64,000 bases of DNA from Nitratireductor sp. GTDB lineage: Bacteria > Pseudomonadota > Alphaproteobacteria > Rhizobiales > Rhizobiaceae. Under the pieces are notes generated by a model. That model was not told where the DNA came from. It worked only from the letters and a program-made list of their open reading frames with translations, and made no database searches. A program made the translations under genes and the position numbers. The stretch spans positions 3,308,192-3,372,191 of the forward strand of contig NZ_CP051236.1 of NCBI RefSeq assembly GCF_017794765.1, read 5' to 3'. Positions 43,510 to 51,790 of this stretch are shown piece by piece. The first letter of the stretch is position 1. The number at the start of each line of letters is the position of its first letter.

Positions 43510-44127
43510 ATGCAGACTGCACGGCCGCGCAAGTGGCGTGCGGATTTGTTTGTTCACGGCCCTTTCGCCCAACCAAGCGTGGGCCGTACTGGAGATCAGC
43601 AGGAGATCGTCGTGTGGACCGGGCAGGGATGTATTCTCACCACCAAGGACTTCACCATTCTCGAGTTTTTGCAGGAGCGCAGGCACCGCTTCAGCGAACC
43701 CTATGCCGCGCTTCTGCGGGCCAAGCTTGATGGAGCACGTGTCGTGCTTCGTGAAGACGCGCCGGCGCATGTCGCCACGTTGAACAGCCGTGTGCGCTTC
43801 CGCACGGGCGACGAACAACCGCAGACACGCATTATCAGTCACGACGAACTACAGGGTTTCGTGGGACTGACATTGCCCCTTACGACCTTGCGTGGGCTGG
43901 CGCTTCTCGGACTCTCGGCTGGCGAAACCATCGCTCTCCCCAAAAACGCCGCTTCGGAGCCGGAGCGTCTCGTGCTCGAAGCGGTGCTCTACCAGCCGGA
44001 AGCCGCGCGCAGAAAAATACGCAACATGCCGCGCCCGTCACTGCGGCTTGTGCACGACGCGGATGCGGCCAAGCTGCAAACCCCTGAATACTCCGGAGAC
44101 GACGATCCAGGTCCAAGCGCTGCTTGA
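43510..44127 (+). CDS. Second Rnk-like protein (extended)
   Basis: This 205-residue protein contains a GreA/GreB C-terminal-like region near residues 68-136 (HVATLNSRVRFRTGDEQPQT, then FVGLTLPLTTLRGLALLGLSAGETI), flanked by an N-terminal WRADLFVHGPFAQPS segment and a charged tail with SLRLVHDADAAKLQTPEY. It resembles Rnk but lacks clear identity to the neighbour at 42990. Its Shine-Dalgarno is covered by a hairpin, which suggests regulated translation. Function is unknown; a role at RNA polymerase is inferred from fold and neighbourhood. Confidence 0.7.
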   Translation: MQTARPRKWRADLFVHGPFAQPSVGRTGDQQEIVVWTGQGCILTTKDFTILEFLQERRHRFSEPYAALLRAKLDGARVVLREDAPAHVATLNSRVRFRTGDEQPQTRIISHDELQGFVGLTLPLTTLRGLALLGLSAGETIALPKNAASEPERLVLEAVLYQPEAARRKIRNMPRPSLRLVHDADAAKLQTPEYSGDDDPGPSAA

Positions 44128-44154
44128 CCCTCACGAAACGTGAGGGATTACTCC
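44124..44154 (+). promoter_or_regulatory. MerR-type promoter with operator palindrome before tipA-like gene
   Basis: TTGACC (44124-44129) is followed by CCCTCACGAAACGTGAGGG (44128-44146), a perfect 8-bp palindrome around AAA, and by TACTCC at the 19-base spacing or ATTACT at 17 bases. MerR-family regulators bind such palindromes between the -35 and -10 boxes and remodel the overlong spacer. Confidence 0.8.
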
Positions 44155-44177
44155 CATGGTCCTGCGGAGGCGCGCGT

Positions 44178-44957
44178 ATGAAAGAATGGACGGTCACGGA
44201 TCTGGCAAAGCTTTCCGGCGTTTCGGTCCGGACGCTCCACCATTATGACGATATCGGACTTCTCTCACCTGCGCGCGTCGGCGAAAACCGCTATCGCTAC
44301 TACGGAGAGGCGGAATTGCTGCGTCTGCAGCAGATCCTCCTTTACCGCGAGCTTGGAATGCCGCTCAAGACGATCAGCTCCATTCTCGACGATCCGCGCT
44401 TCGACAGCCTGGCAGCGCTCATGGCGCAGCGCGGCCAGCTTGCAGCCGAAGCCAAGCGCTATCGCCAGCTCATCAGGACGATCGACCGCACGATCGCCCA
44501 TCTGAAAGGAGAACGTGCGATGCAACATGAAGATTTGTACAAGGGCTTCGTGGCACCCGAAAAGCAGGCCGAATACGAGGCATGGCTGAAAGACCGCTTT
44601 GGTGATTCAATACGCGAGGAAATCACCTCAAGCGATTCTACAGAAAGGGGGATCAGCGATCAGGACATGAAAGAGCGCATGAAAGCGCTTGCAGGAATCG
44701 AGGCAGATCTCGTAGAGGCAATGGAGAACGGCACCGTACCCGAAGCAAGGTCGCTCGACCCGTTGATCGAACGACACCATGCCTGGGTTGCTCAGATGTG
44801 GGGCAGAGACTGCTCACACGACGCCTATGCCGGACTTGCCGATATTTATGAGAGCCACGGCGACTTCAGGCAGCGATACGAAACGCTATCGCCCGGCTTT
44901 TCCAAATGGCTACCGATTGCGATGCGCGCCTGGGCAAGACGCCTGAAGAAAGATTGA
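44178..44957 (+). CDS. MerR-family regulator with TipAS drug-binding domain
   Basis: This 259-residue activator has an N-terminal MerR winged helix (WTVTDLAKLSGVSVRTLHHYDDIGLLSP) with a long dimer helix (about residues 75-110), and a C-terminal TipAS domain with MQHEDLYKGFVAPEKQAEYE and the block WVAQMWGRDCSHDAYAGLADIY. TipAS domains bind thiopeptides or other drug-like molecules. GGAGG stands before ATG 44178. It should activate its own promoter through the palindrome at 44128. Confidence 0.92.
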   Translation: MKEWTVTDLAKLSGVSVRTLHHYDDIGLLSPARVGENRYRYYGEAELLRLQQILLYRELGMPLKTISSILDDPRFDSLAALMAQRGQLAAEAKRYRQLIRTIDRTIAHLKGERAMQHEDLYKGFVAPEKQAEYEAWLKDRFGDSIREEITSSDSTERGISDQDMKERMKALAGIEADLVEAMENGTVPEARSLDPLIERHHAWVAQMWGRDCSHDAYAGLADIYESHGDFRQRYETLSPGFSKWLPIAMRAWARRLKKD

Positions 44958-44967
44958 GAATGGTGGC

Positions 44968-45402
44968 TCACGCCCTCACACCCACCCAATAACGTGGACC
45001 CGGCCCTGCCCGGCTCGCCCGGTCGGCCGGGTTCGTCAGAGCGCAGGTCTCCAAAGAGAGGCATCCACAGGAGATGCATTCGGTGAGGCCGCGCTTCAAT
45101 CGCTCCATCTCGGCGATCCGCTCGTCGATGCGCTTCGTCCAGTTTTCAGAAAGCCGCGCCCAGTCATCACCCTTCGGCACATGGTCGGTCGGCAGCTTGT
45201 CCAGCTCCCCCTTGATCTCATCCAGCGAAAGCCCCACGCGTTGGGCAAAGACAATGAAAGCCACCCGCCGGAGCACTGCGCGTTCATAGCGGCGATGGCC
45301 GGACCCCGCGCGTTCGGACGAGATCAACTCCCGCTCCTCATAGTAACGGAGCGCCGACGCGGCAACGCCGCTCCGTTTCGAAACCTGATTGATGGTGAGC
45401 AT
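44968..45402 (-). CDS. soxR: Redox-sensing transcriptional activator SoxR
   Basis: This 144-residue MerR-family protein has the winged helix at residues 1-40 and the SoxR [2Fe-2S] cluster motif C109-x2-C112-x-C114-x5-C120. Oxidation by redox-cycling compounds or superoxide activates it. In alphaproteobacteria SoxR typically controls pumps and enzymes that remove such compounds. It is divergent from an MFS pump with a SoxR box in between (45449-45464). Confidence 0.95.
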   Translation of the reverse strand: MLTINQVSKRSGVAASALRYYEERELISSERAGSGHRRYERAVLRRVAFIVFAQRVGLSLDEIKGELDKLPTDHVPKGDDWARLSENWTKRIDERIAEMERLKRGLTECISCGCLSLETCALTNPADRASRAGPGPRYWVGVRA

Positions 45403-45443
45403 CTGTGCCTCCGTGGACCATGGAAGAATCTCATGCCACGGCC

Positions 45444-45474
45444 TTTACTTCAAGTGAACTTAAACTTTTAGAGC
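45444..45474 (+). promoter_or_regulatory. SoxR-controlled promoter of the MFS pump
   Basis: TTTACT (45444-45449) and TAGAGC (45469-45474) are separated by 19 bases, with the SoxR box TTCAAGTGAACTTAAA (45449-45464) in the spacer, as in SoxR promoters of E. coli (CAAGTTAACTTG core). Confidence 0.8.
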
Positions 45475-45550
45475 AGTGAGGCACATGCCGTATTTGCCCA
45501 GCATGGGCGAATGTCGGCCGGAACCCGATCAGCAATCTCAGGGAACTCGC

Positions 45551-47098
45551 ATGGCAGCCTCGACACAAAGCACCTCCGCCACGACACCGCATTCGCGCGC
45601 GCCCATCCGAGATTGGCTCGGACTTGCCATCCTTGCGCTGCCGACATTTCTCGTTGCCATCGACATGACGGTGCTGCACCTGGCCGTACCGCATCTCACG
45701 GCGGCGCTGCGTCCAAGCAGTGCTCAACTACTCTGGATCATCGATATCTACGGTTTCATGATCGCCGGCTGTCTGGTGATAATGGGCACACTGGGCGACC
45801 GGATCGGACGCCGCCGTCTGCTTCTGGCAGGCGCAGTGTTCTTCGGTGCAGCGTCCACCTTTGCGGCTTTCGCCGGCAGCGCCGCGACACTGCTCACCGC
45901 ACGCGCGCTTCTTGGCGTGTCCGCCGCCGCACTCATGCCGTCCACGCTCGCTCTTCTGACCGATATGTTCCGCGACAGCCGGCAGCGCGGTATTGCAATC
46001 GCCATATGGTCCAGCTTGTTCATGGCGGGGACGACAATCGGGCCGATCATAGGCGGGGCACTGCTTGAGTACTTCTGGTGGGGCTCCGTGTTTCTTTTGA
46101 ATGTGCCTCTCATGCTGATACTTCTGGCCGCGGGTCCTTTCGTTTTGCCTGAAAATGTGCGCTCCGGCGGCGGACGGCTCGACCTGGCAAGCGCGGCCCT
46201 GTTCCTGTCAGCGGTCCTGACCGCAGTTTATGGAATTAAACACATCGCAACCAACGCGCTGGACCTGAAAGCCCTGTTGGCGCTCGCTGTCGGACTGGGT
46301 ATCGGAACCATGTTTCTAAATCGCCAAACAAAGCTCGCCGACCCGATGCTGGATCTTTCCCTTTTTCGCAACACGCGGTTCAGTGCCGGGCTCGCCACCC
46401 AGTTCCTGACCATCTTTGCCGTGGCGACACCCTATTTCCTCTCGACCCAGTATCTGCAACTCGTTGCCGGCCTGTCCCCGCTTGAGGCCGGTCTTGCAAT
46501 GCTGCCGCCCATGCTGGCCGGAATCGCAGCCTCACTCCTTGCACCGGTAGCGACCCGCATTCTGCACCCCGGAAGCGTGACGGGGTTGATGATGCTGATT
46601 GCGGCAGTGGGGTTTGCGCTGCTTGCCCTTACCTCTGCCAATGGCACACTCAACGCGGTGCTTGGTGGGCTCGCCCTCATCACCATTGGCAGCAGCGCGA
46701 CCATGGCGGTCATCGTCAACATCATCATCAGCGCGGCACCTGAAGAACGTGCCGGAGAAGCTTCCGGCCTTTCGGAAATGAGCGGCGAGTTCGGCATGGC
46801 TCTGGGTCTCGCCGTAATCGGCAGCGTCGCCAGCGCAGCCTATCGCCTCTCTCTCGCCAAAGCACATGGGAGCGACGGCAACGCCGGTGCAACAGGTGCA
46901 ATGGATGCGCTCGGAACCGCAATCGCCGAAGCCGAAAAGCTCGACACCGCTTCCGGCAACGCACTTTTGACCGCCAGCCGGGAGGCCTTCGTGACGAGCC
47001 TTGCTCTAAGCGCAGTCATCGGCCTCACGCTGGTTCTGGGACTGGCGGTTCTGGCATTCCGCGTTCTGCGCCGCGTGCCCCGGCAGAACAGTGGATAA
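45551..47098 (+). CDS. MFS multidrug efflux pump, 14-helix DHA2 (EmrB/QacA) type
   Basis: This 515-residue protein has about 14 membrane helices and the DHA2 motifs: LGDRIGRRRLLLAG (motif A) and the ALMPSTLALLTDMF region (motif C-like), preceded by AIDMTVLHLAVPHLT (motif D1). It expels drugs, dyes or antiseptics by proton antiport. The start at 45551 has AGGGAA 8 nt upstream. The SoxR-type promoter upstream suggests that redox-active compounds induce it. It has a low-complexity tail near AKAHGSDGNAGATGAMD. Confidence 0.93.
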   Translation: MAASTQSTSATTPHSRAPIRDWLGLAILALPTFLVAIDMTVLHLAVPHLTAALRPSSAQLLWIIDIYGFMIAGCLVIMGTLGDRIGRRRLLLAGAVFFGAASTFAAFAGSAATLLTARALLGVSAAALMPSTLALLTDMFRDSRQRGIAIAIWSSLFMAGTTIGPIIGGALLEYFWWGSVFLLNVPLMLILLAAGPFVLPENVRSGGGRLDLASAALFLSAVLTAVYGIKHIATNALDLKALLALAVGLGIGTMFLNRQTKLADPMLDLSLFRNTRFSAGLATQFLTIFAVATPYFLSTQYLQLVAGLSPLEAGLAMLPPMLAGIAASLLAPVATRILHPGSVTGLMMLIAAVGFALLALTSANGTLNAVLGGLALITIGSSATMAVIVNIIISAAPEERAGEASGLSEMSGEFGMALGLAVIGSVASAAYRLSLAKAHGSDGNAGATGAMDALGTAIAEAEKLDTASGNALLTASREAFVTSLALSAVIGLTLVLGLAVLAFRVLRRVPRQNSG

Positions 47099-47133
47099 AG
47101 GTAGAGAGCCGCTGCCGCGCCGGACTCAACTTA

Positions 47134-48813
47134 TCAGGAAAGCCCTTCGATCAGACCGTTTTCATTGAGGAAAATGTGTTCGGAAGACGGGACTTTCGGC
47201 AGACCGGGCATGGTCATGATCTCCCCGCAGATCGCCACAACAAAACCGGCGCCGGCAGACAGGCGCACTTCGCGGATCGGCACCACATGACCGGTCGGCG
47301 CGCCGCGCAGATTGGGATCAGTGGAGAAGGAATACTGCGTCTTTGCCATACAAACCGGAAGGTGCCCATAGCCCTGCTCCTCCCACTGCTTTAACTGGCT
47401 GCGCACGGCCTTGTCGGCAATCGCCTCAGAACCGCGATAGATGCGTTTGACCACAGTGTCGATCTTGTCGAAGAGCGGCATATCATCGGGATAAAGCGGC
47501 GCGAATTGTGAAACGCCGCTCTCGGCCAGCGCTACCACCTTATGCGCCAGTTCCTCAATGCCGGCAGAACCTTCTGCCCAGTGACGGCACAGCACCGCCT
47601 CCTCGCCCTGCTCGGCCACATAGGCTTTCACCGCGTCGATCTCGGCATCCGTGTCCGTGTGGAAATGATTGATCGCAACGATTGCCGGAACACCGAACTG
47701 CTTCACGTTCTCGATGTGGCGACCGAGATTGACACAACCGGCCTTCACCGCCGCGACATCTTCACCACCCAGATCCTCCTTCTTCACACCCCCATTCATC
47801 TTGAGCGCGCGAACAGTCGCCACGATGACCGCGGCAGCCGGCCTGAGAGCGGCCTTGCGACACTTGATGTCAAAGAACTTTTCTGCCCCGAGGTCCGCGC
47901 CGAACCCGGCCTCCGTCACCACGTAATCGGCGATTTTCAGCGCAGTTGTCGTCGCCATCACCGAATTGCAGCCATGGGCAATGTTTGCAAAAGGGCCACC
48001 GTGTACGAAGGCAGGATTGTTCTCGAGCGTTTGCACCAGATTGGGCTGAAGCGCATCCTTCAGGAGAACGGTCATCGCGCCGTCGGCCTTGATGTCCCGG
48101 GCATAGACAGGGCTCTTGTCACGGCGGTATCCGATGATGATGTCGCCAAGCCGCTTTTCGAGATCCTTGAGGTCCGTCGCAAGGCACAGAATGGCCATGA
48201 CCTCAGAGGCAACGGTGATGTCAAATCCTGACTCCCGTGGGAAACCGTTGGCCACACCGCCAAGCGAGCATACGATCTCGCGCAACGCCCGGTCGTTCAT
48301 GTCCATCACACGCCGCCATGCCACTCGCCGCGTATCGATCTCCTGGGCGTTGCCCCAATAGATATGATTGTCGATCAACGCCGAAAGCAGGTTGTGAGCC
48401 GAGGTTATCGCATGAAAATCCCCCGTGAAATGGAGGTTCATATCCTCCATTGGCACCACCTGTGCGTAGCCGCCGCCCGCCGCCCCGCCCTTCACTCCGA
48501 AACAGGGCCCAAGTGAAGCCTCGCGGATGCAGATTGCCGCCCGTTTGCCGATGCGATTGAGCCCGTCACCCAGGCCTACGGTCGTCGTGGTCTTGCCTTC
48601 GCCCGCCGGCGTTGGATTAATCGCCGTGACGAGGATCAGCTTGCCGTTTTCCCTTTTGCGCGCTTCTGCGATGAACGCAGCGGAAACCTTCGCCTTGTCG
48701 TGACCGTAGGGAAGAAGATGTTCGCTCGGAATGTCGAGCCGCGCACCGATTTCCTGAATGGGTTTCTTTTTCGCCGCGCGGGCAATTTCGATGTCGGACT
48801 TCACTTCGGCCAT
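47134..48813 (-). CDS. fhs: Formate-tetrahydrofolate ligase
   Basis: Fhs joins formate to tetrahydrofolate with ATP, giving 10-formyl-THF for one-carbon metabolism. This 559-residue protein has the P-loop [10 protein letters not shown] near residue 68 and family blocks such as [24 protein letters not shown]. The open frame runs 56 codons further upstream, but [19 protein letters not shown] matches the family N-terminus and GGGAGAGGGA stands upstream, fixing 48813. It converges with the MFS gene and follows the six-gene operon on the same strand after 182 bases. Confidence 0.95.
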   Translation of the reverse strand: MAEVKSDIEIARAAKKKPIQEIGARLDIPSEHLLPYGHDKAKVSAAFIAEARKRENGKLILVTAINPTPAGEGKTTTTVGLGDGLNRIGKRAAICIREASLGPCFGVKGGAAGGGYAQVVPMEDMNLHFTGDFHAITSAHNLLSALIDNHIYWGNAQEIDTRRVAWRRVMDMNDRALREIVCSLGGVANGFPRESGFDITVASEVMAILCLATDLKDLEKRLGDIIIGYRRDKSPVYARDIKADGAMTVLLKDALQPNLVQTLENNPAFVHGGPFANIAHGCNSVMATTTALKIADYVVTEAGFGADLGAEKFFDIKCRKAALRPAAAVIVATVRALKMNGGVKKEDLGGEDVAAVKAGCVNLGRHIENVKQFGVPAIVAINHFHTDTDAEIDAVKAYVAEQGEEAVLCRHWAEGSAGIEELAHKVVALAESGVSQFAPLYPDDMPLFDKIDTVVKRIYRGSEAIADKAVRSQLKQWEEQGYGHLPVCMAKTQYSFSTDPNLRGAPTGHVVPIREVRLSAGAGFVVAICGEIMTMPGLPKVPSSEHIFLNENGLIEGLS

Positions 48814-48995
48814 GACAGTGTTTCCCTCTCCCGGTGGCGTGCAAAGTTCGCCGATAGGAATAAAGCCGCGAATTGAAAACATCCACCGTCGCAAAAGAGG
48901 CGCGGAATGCGTGAAATGCGACAGGGTATCTTCGAGGCTGGTGGTGAAGCGGCAGGCGAAGTCTGCAGACGCGCCCACCACATGAGTGGATTGGA

Positions 48996-50120
48996 CTACC
49001 GATCCAGAACGAGGCGCAATTCCACGAGATTGGAACGAACCCGCAAAATATAGAACCCCATCGTGGCGAGGTGGGTCGGCATGATCCAGCCATCCTCACG
49101 CCCATTGGAAATGATGAAGGGCTGCACGTTGAGCGCGGCGCGGAACTGTTCCTCAGTCGTATCCCAGAGCGAACCGAGAGACCGCTGCTTGATGACATCC
49201 TCAAAATCGGCACCCGCCGCCTTGAGCAGTCCGTAATAGGCGTAGAGCTGACCATAGGCGAACCAGAACCGGTCATCCGCGCGTGTGTCGAACCAGCCGG
49301 AATTGTAATTCTCCGAACGCTGGCGCAACAGATCGGACGTGGACCCCAGATCACTCGCGATACGGTCGAGATACTGGATCAGATTGTCGGCGCGCGCGTC
49401 GAACACCGTCTCACAGGTCTCAAGCCGGTCGTTGAAACTGCGCAGGTCGCGGATGGCGGAGCGATAGAAGCTCGGCGTCGGCGTTTTCGGGCCAAATGGG
49501 CTCAGGCCGAAATACCAGGTCTCCTCATCAAAGGTAAGCGCGCCGCGTGCATTTTGCAGGTCCCGGTCGATCTGCGAAGTGCCGCGCACACGGCCAAGCG
49601 CATCGACAAGCTCTACCGCGCTACGGCGGGTCGCCTGATTGATCCCGCGCTGGAAGGACGCCTTGTTGTCGAAAAATGGCGTATCGTCCCAGTCGAGCAC
49701 GAAGAAGAAGCCGAGCTTGTAGAGAAGCATGGAGGATATCCACGCGTTCTCATTCACGTTGAAGTCGGTCAGGTCCGCGGTCAGATCAACAATGGCTGAA
49801 CGTCCGCAGGTGCGTGTCTCACCACCCTGCGTGGCGGCCGTCTGCTCGCCGGCAGAGACGCCTCTGGCATCAAGCTTGTACTCTTCGACATAATCGGGAT
49901 CGAAGCCGCTCCAGACCTGCGTCTGCCAGAAAAAATAACCGTAGAACCCGACGATGGCGAGCAAGATGAGACCGATGGAGCCGCGCAAAATCCAGCCGCG
50001 ACGTGTGTACCATCGCCCCAGAGCCATGAACGGCCAGAGGATCCAGGCGATCACAAGCCCGATGCCCCGGCCGATCCAGTGAAACACGCGGGTGAAGAAA
50101 TCAACGATCGGATCGAGCAC
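48996..50120 (-). CDS. DUF2333 membrane protein (last gene of the six-gene operon)
   Basis: This 374-residue protein matches DUF2333. It has two N-terminal membrane segments near residues 15-35 and 45-66 ([18 protein letters not shown]), then a large soluble part with [31 protein letters not shown] and a tryptophan/tyrosine-rich block [16 protein letters not shown]. The function is unknown. The soluble part probably lies in the periplasm. It is the only clear integral membrane protein of the operon apart from the small tail-anchored gene, so it may be the anchor of a complex. Confidence 0.8.
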   Translation of the reverse strand: MLDPIVDFFTRVFHWIGRGIGLVIAWILWPFMALGRWYTRRGWILRGSIGLILLAIVGFYGYFFWQTQVWSGFDPDYVEEYKLDARGVSAGEQTAATQGGETRTCGRSAIVDLTADLTDFNVNENAWISSMLLYKLGFFFVLDWDDTPFFDNKASFQRGINQATRRSAVELVDALGRVRGTSQIDRDLQNARGALTFDEETWYFGLSPFGPKTPTPSFYRSAIRDLRSFNDRLETCETVFDARADNLIQYLDRIASDLGSTSDLLRQRSENYNSGWFDTRADDRFWFAYGQLYAYYGLLKAAGADFEDVIKQRSLGSLWDTTEEQFRAALNVQPFIISNGREDGWIMPTHLATMGFYILRVRSNLVELRLVLDR

Positions 50121-50153
50121 GAAACGCCTCCCTCAGGCGATTGGGGTCCAGGA

Positions 50154-51440
50154 TCAGGTTTCCAGACCATAGAGGCGCTTCCGCAGCGCCGGTTTGTCCA
50201 TGAGATATGCGGTTTTGAGCCGCGCCACAACATATTCGCGCCAGGCTTGCGGCCAGGTTTCGTAATCGCGGTAAAAACCCTGCTTGTTGAAAACGTAACG
50301 GGCGATGAAATCGGACGGCACGAAATCGGAAATCAGCCGGTTGGTGAGCCAGGCATCCTTGTGCGCCGGATCTGCGCGGGTGACAAGAAAGCGTTCACGC
50401 GCCGGAATTTCTTCGATCTTGAGCGTGCCCGTCTGGCTGATTTCGCGCACGGCGGCGTTGAGAAGCGGAACACTCCCCTCACCGGCAACCAGTTTCGCGT
50501 TGCGGTGCGTCCAGGTCTGCAGCCACACCGGATCGATGCGAGCGAAATCCGTATCCGGCTCCTCGCGCCGGATCAGATCAAGCAGTACCATCTCGCCGCG
50601 ATGGGCGAGATAGTTCGAGCGTTCGATCCATGAGGCGCGAGGAAGCTGGATGCGGCCCGTTTCTGCCAGGAATCGGAAGATGCGCGCCGGATCGTCCTTC
50701 GACAGATAGCTCACCTGCCAGGGCCGCGAGCGGCGGAAGCCCGGCGTCGCAGGATCTGCGATCACCGTTGTGGTGTTTGGATCGGTGAATATATAGACAC
50801 CGCCGAAATGGCTCGTCCAATAGGCATCGTGCCGGAACACGACCTGTTCGGGCACAAGACTGTTTTCGCGGATGTCGCCGGTTTCACGCGCCAAAGCAAC
50901 CATGCGGTTGAGCAGTTCGTCGTCACGCCAGGCGTCGGGCTCATGCTTCACACGGTCGGCAAGCCGGCCAAGCTCCGCGGCCTTGCCGAGCAGGTCTTCG
51001 GCGGAGAGAACCTTGAACTCCACCTGCGCGATGGAGAGCAGATCCTCTATATCGCGCACCTGATTTACCTGCTCCTCGATCTCACCATACACCACATCCT
51101 TGATTGTGATGGCATTGATGGCGCGCGCATTGGCCATCATGAATTCGTAGACGAGCTGCGAGGTGTTGGAGAAGGCCGTGTGCACCACGGGCAATTCGAT
51201 CTGCGCCGGGGTGAGGATGATGAAGCGGCGATTGACACCATTGGGGTCGAGATACTGCGCGTCGTCCAGCTCCTCGGCAATCTGCGGCGAGAAGCCGGTG
51301 CGGTCGATCTCGAAGGAAGCGAGTTTCGTCTGCGGCACGCCGAAGGCATCGAGCGCCTTGTTGTAGCGTGCGATCAGATGGGATTCTTCTATCTTCAGGA
51401 GCCGACCGAAGATGAGATCGTTTTCGCGGAGGAGGTTCAT
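50154..51440 (-). CDS. Large uncharacterised protein of the six-gene operon (possibly DUF6638-type)
   Basis: This 428-residue soluble protein has no catalytic motif I can recognise. Conserved-looking parts are NDLIFGRLLKIEESHLIARY, VNRRFIILTPAQIELPVVHTAFSN and LSIAQVEFKVLSAEDLLG, with many Trp/Arg residues towards the C-terminus. I recall a family named DUF6638 with this appearance, but that label is unverified. Its ATG overlaps the stop of the small tail-anchored gene by 4 bases, so the two are made together. Confidence 0.7.
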   Translation of the reverse strand: MNLLRENDLIFGRLLKIEESHLIARYNKALDAFGVPQTKLASFEIDRTGFSPQIAEELDDAQYLDPNGVNRRFIILTPAQIELPVVHTAFSNTSQLVYEFMMANARAINAITIKDVVYGEIEEQVNQVRDIEDLLSIAQVEFKVLSAEDLLGKAAELGRLADRVKHEPDAWRDDELLNRMVALARETGDIRENSLVPEQVVFRHDAYWTSHFGGVYIFTDPNTTTVIADPATPGFRRSRPWQVSYLSKDDPARIFRFLAETGRIQLPRASWIERSNYLAHRGEMVLLDLIRREEPDTDFARIDPVWLQTWTHRNAKLVAGEGSVPLLNAAVREISQTGTLKIEEIPARERFLVTRADPAHKDAWLTNRLISDFVPSDFIARYVFNKQGFYRDYETWPQAWREYVVARLKTAYLMDKPALRKRLYGLET

Positions 51441-51790
51441 TTCAGCACGATCACAACTAACAAAAAAACTATCAATGCTGACAAAGCTAATGAACGCCGG
51501 GATAATTTTTCAATCTCGGCCTCTAATAAACATATTTTATCAAGAGCTTGTCCCGAATTAAGCGCACCAGACAAAGATTCTCTTCGAGTCCTTATAAGTA
51601 ATCCATCTCTATCAATTTCAGTTATATTTTCCGTATTACTATCAAATTCGCCAGTTTCCCAACTTACTTCGTTACCGGCACGAAGTGCGTTTTCAGTAGA
51701 CCACCGGTATTCCCCTGACGCTTTGAGTTCCTCAATCTCAGCATCAAGCGCGCTGTGTTTCCGCTTAAGACTCTCAAGAAAATCACCCAT
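51437..51790 (-). CDS. AT-rich tail-anchored small protein inside the operon
   Basis: This 117-residue protein has an N-terminal coiled-coil-like helix (LESLKRKHSALDAEIEELK), a polar middle rich in Ser, Thr and Asn, and a second helix leading into one C-terminal membrane segment (SLALSALIVFLLVVIVLK), so it is tail-anchored with its bulk in the cytoplasm. By hand count only 97 of 240 bases at 51481-51720 are G or C (40%), far below its neighbours. It nevertheless overlaps the AAA+ gene by 8 bases and the next gene by 4. No family is recognised. Confidence 0.75.
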   Translation of the reverse strand: MGDFLESLKRKHSALDAEIEELKASGEYRWSTENALRAGNEVSWETGEFDSNTENITEIDRDGLLIRTRRESLSGALNSGQALDKICLLEAEIEKLSRRSLALSALIVFLLVVIVLK

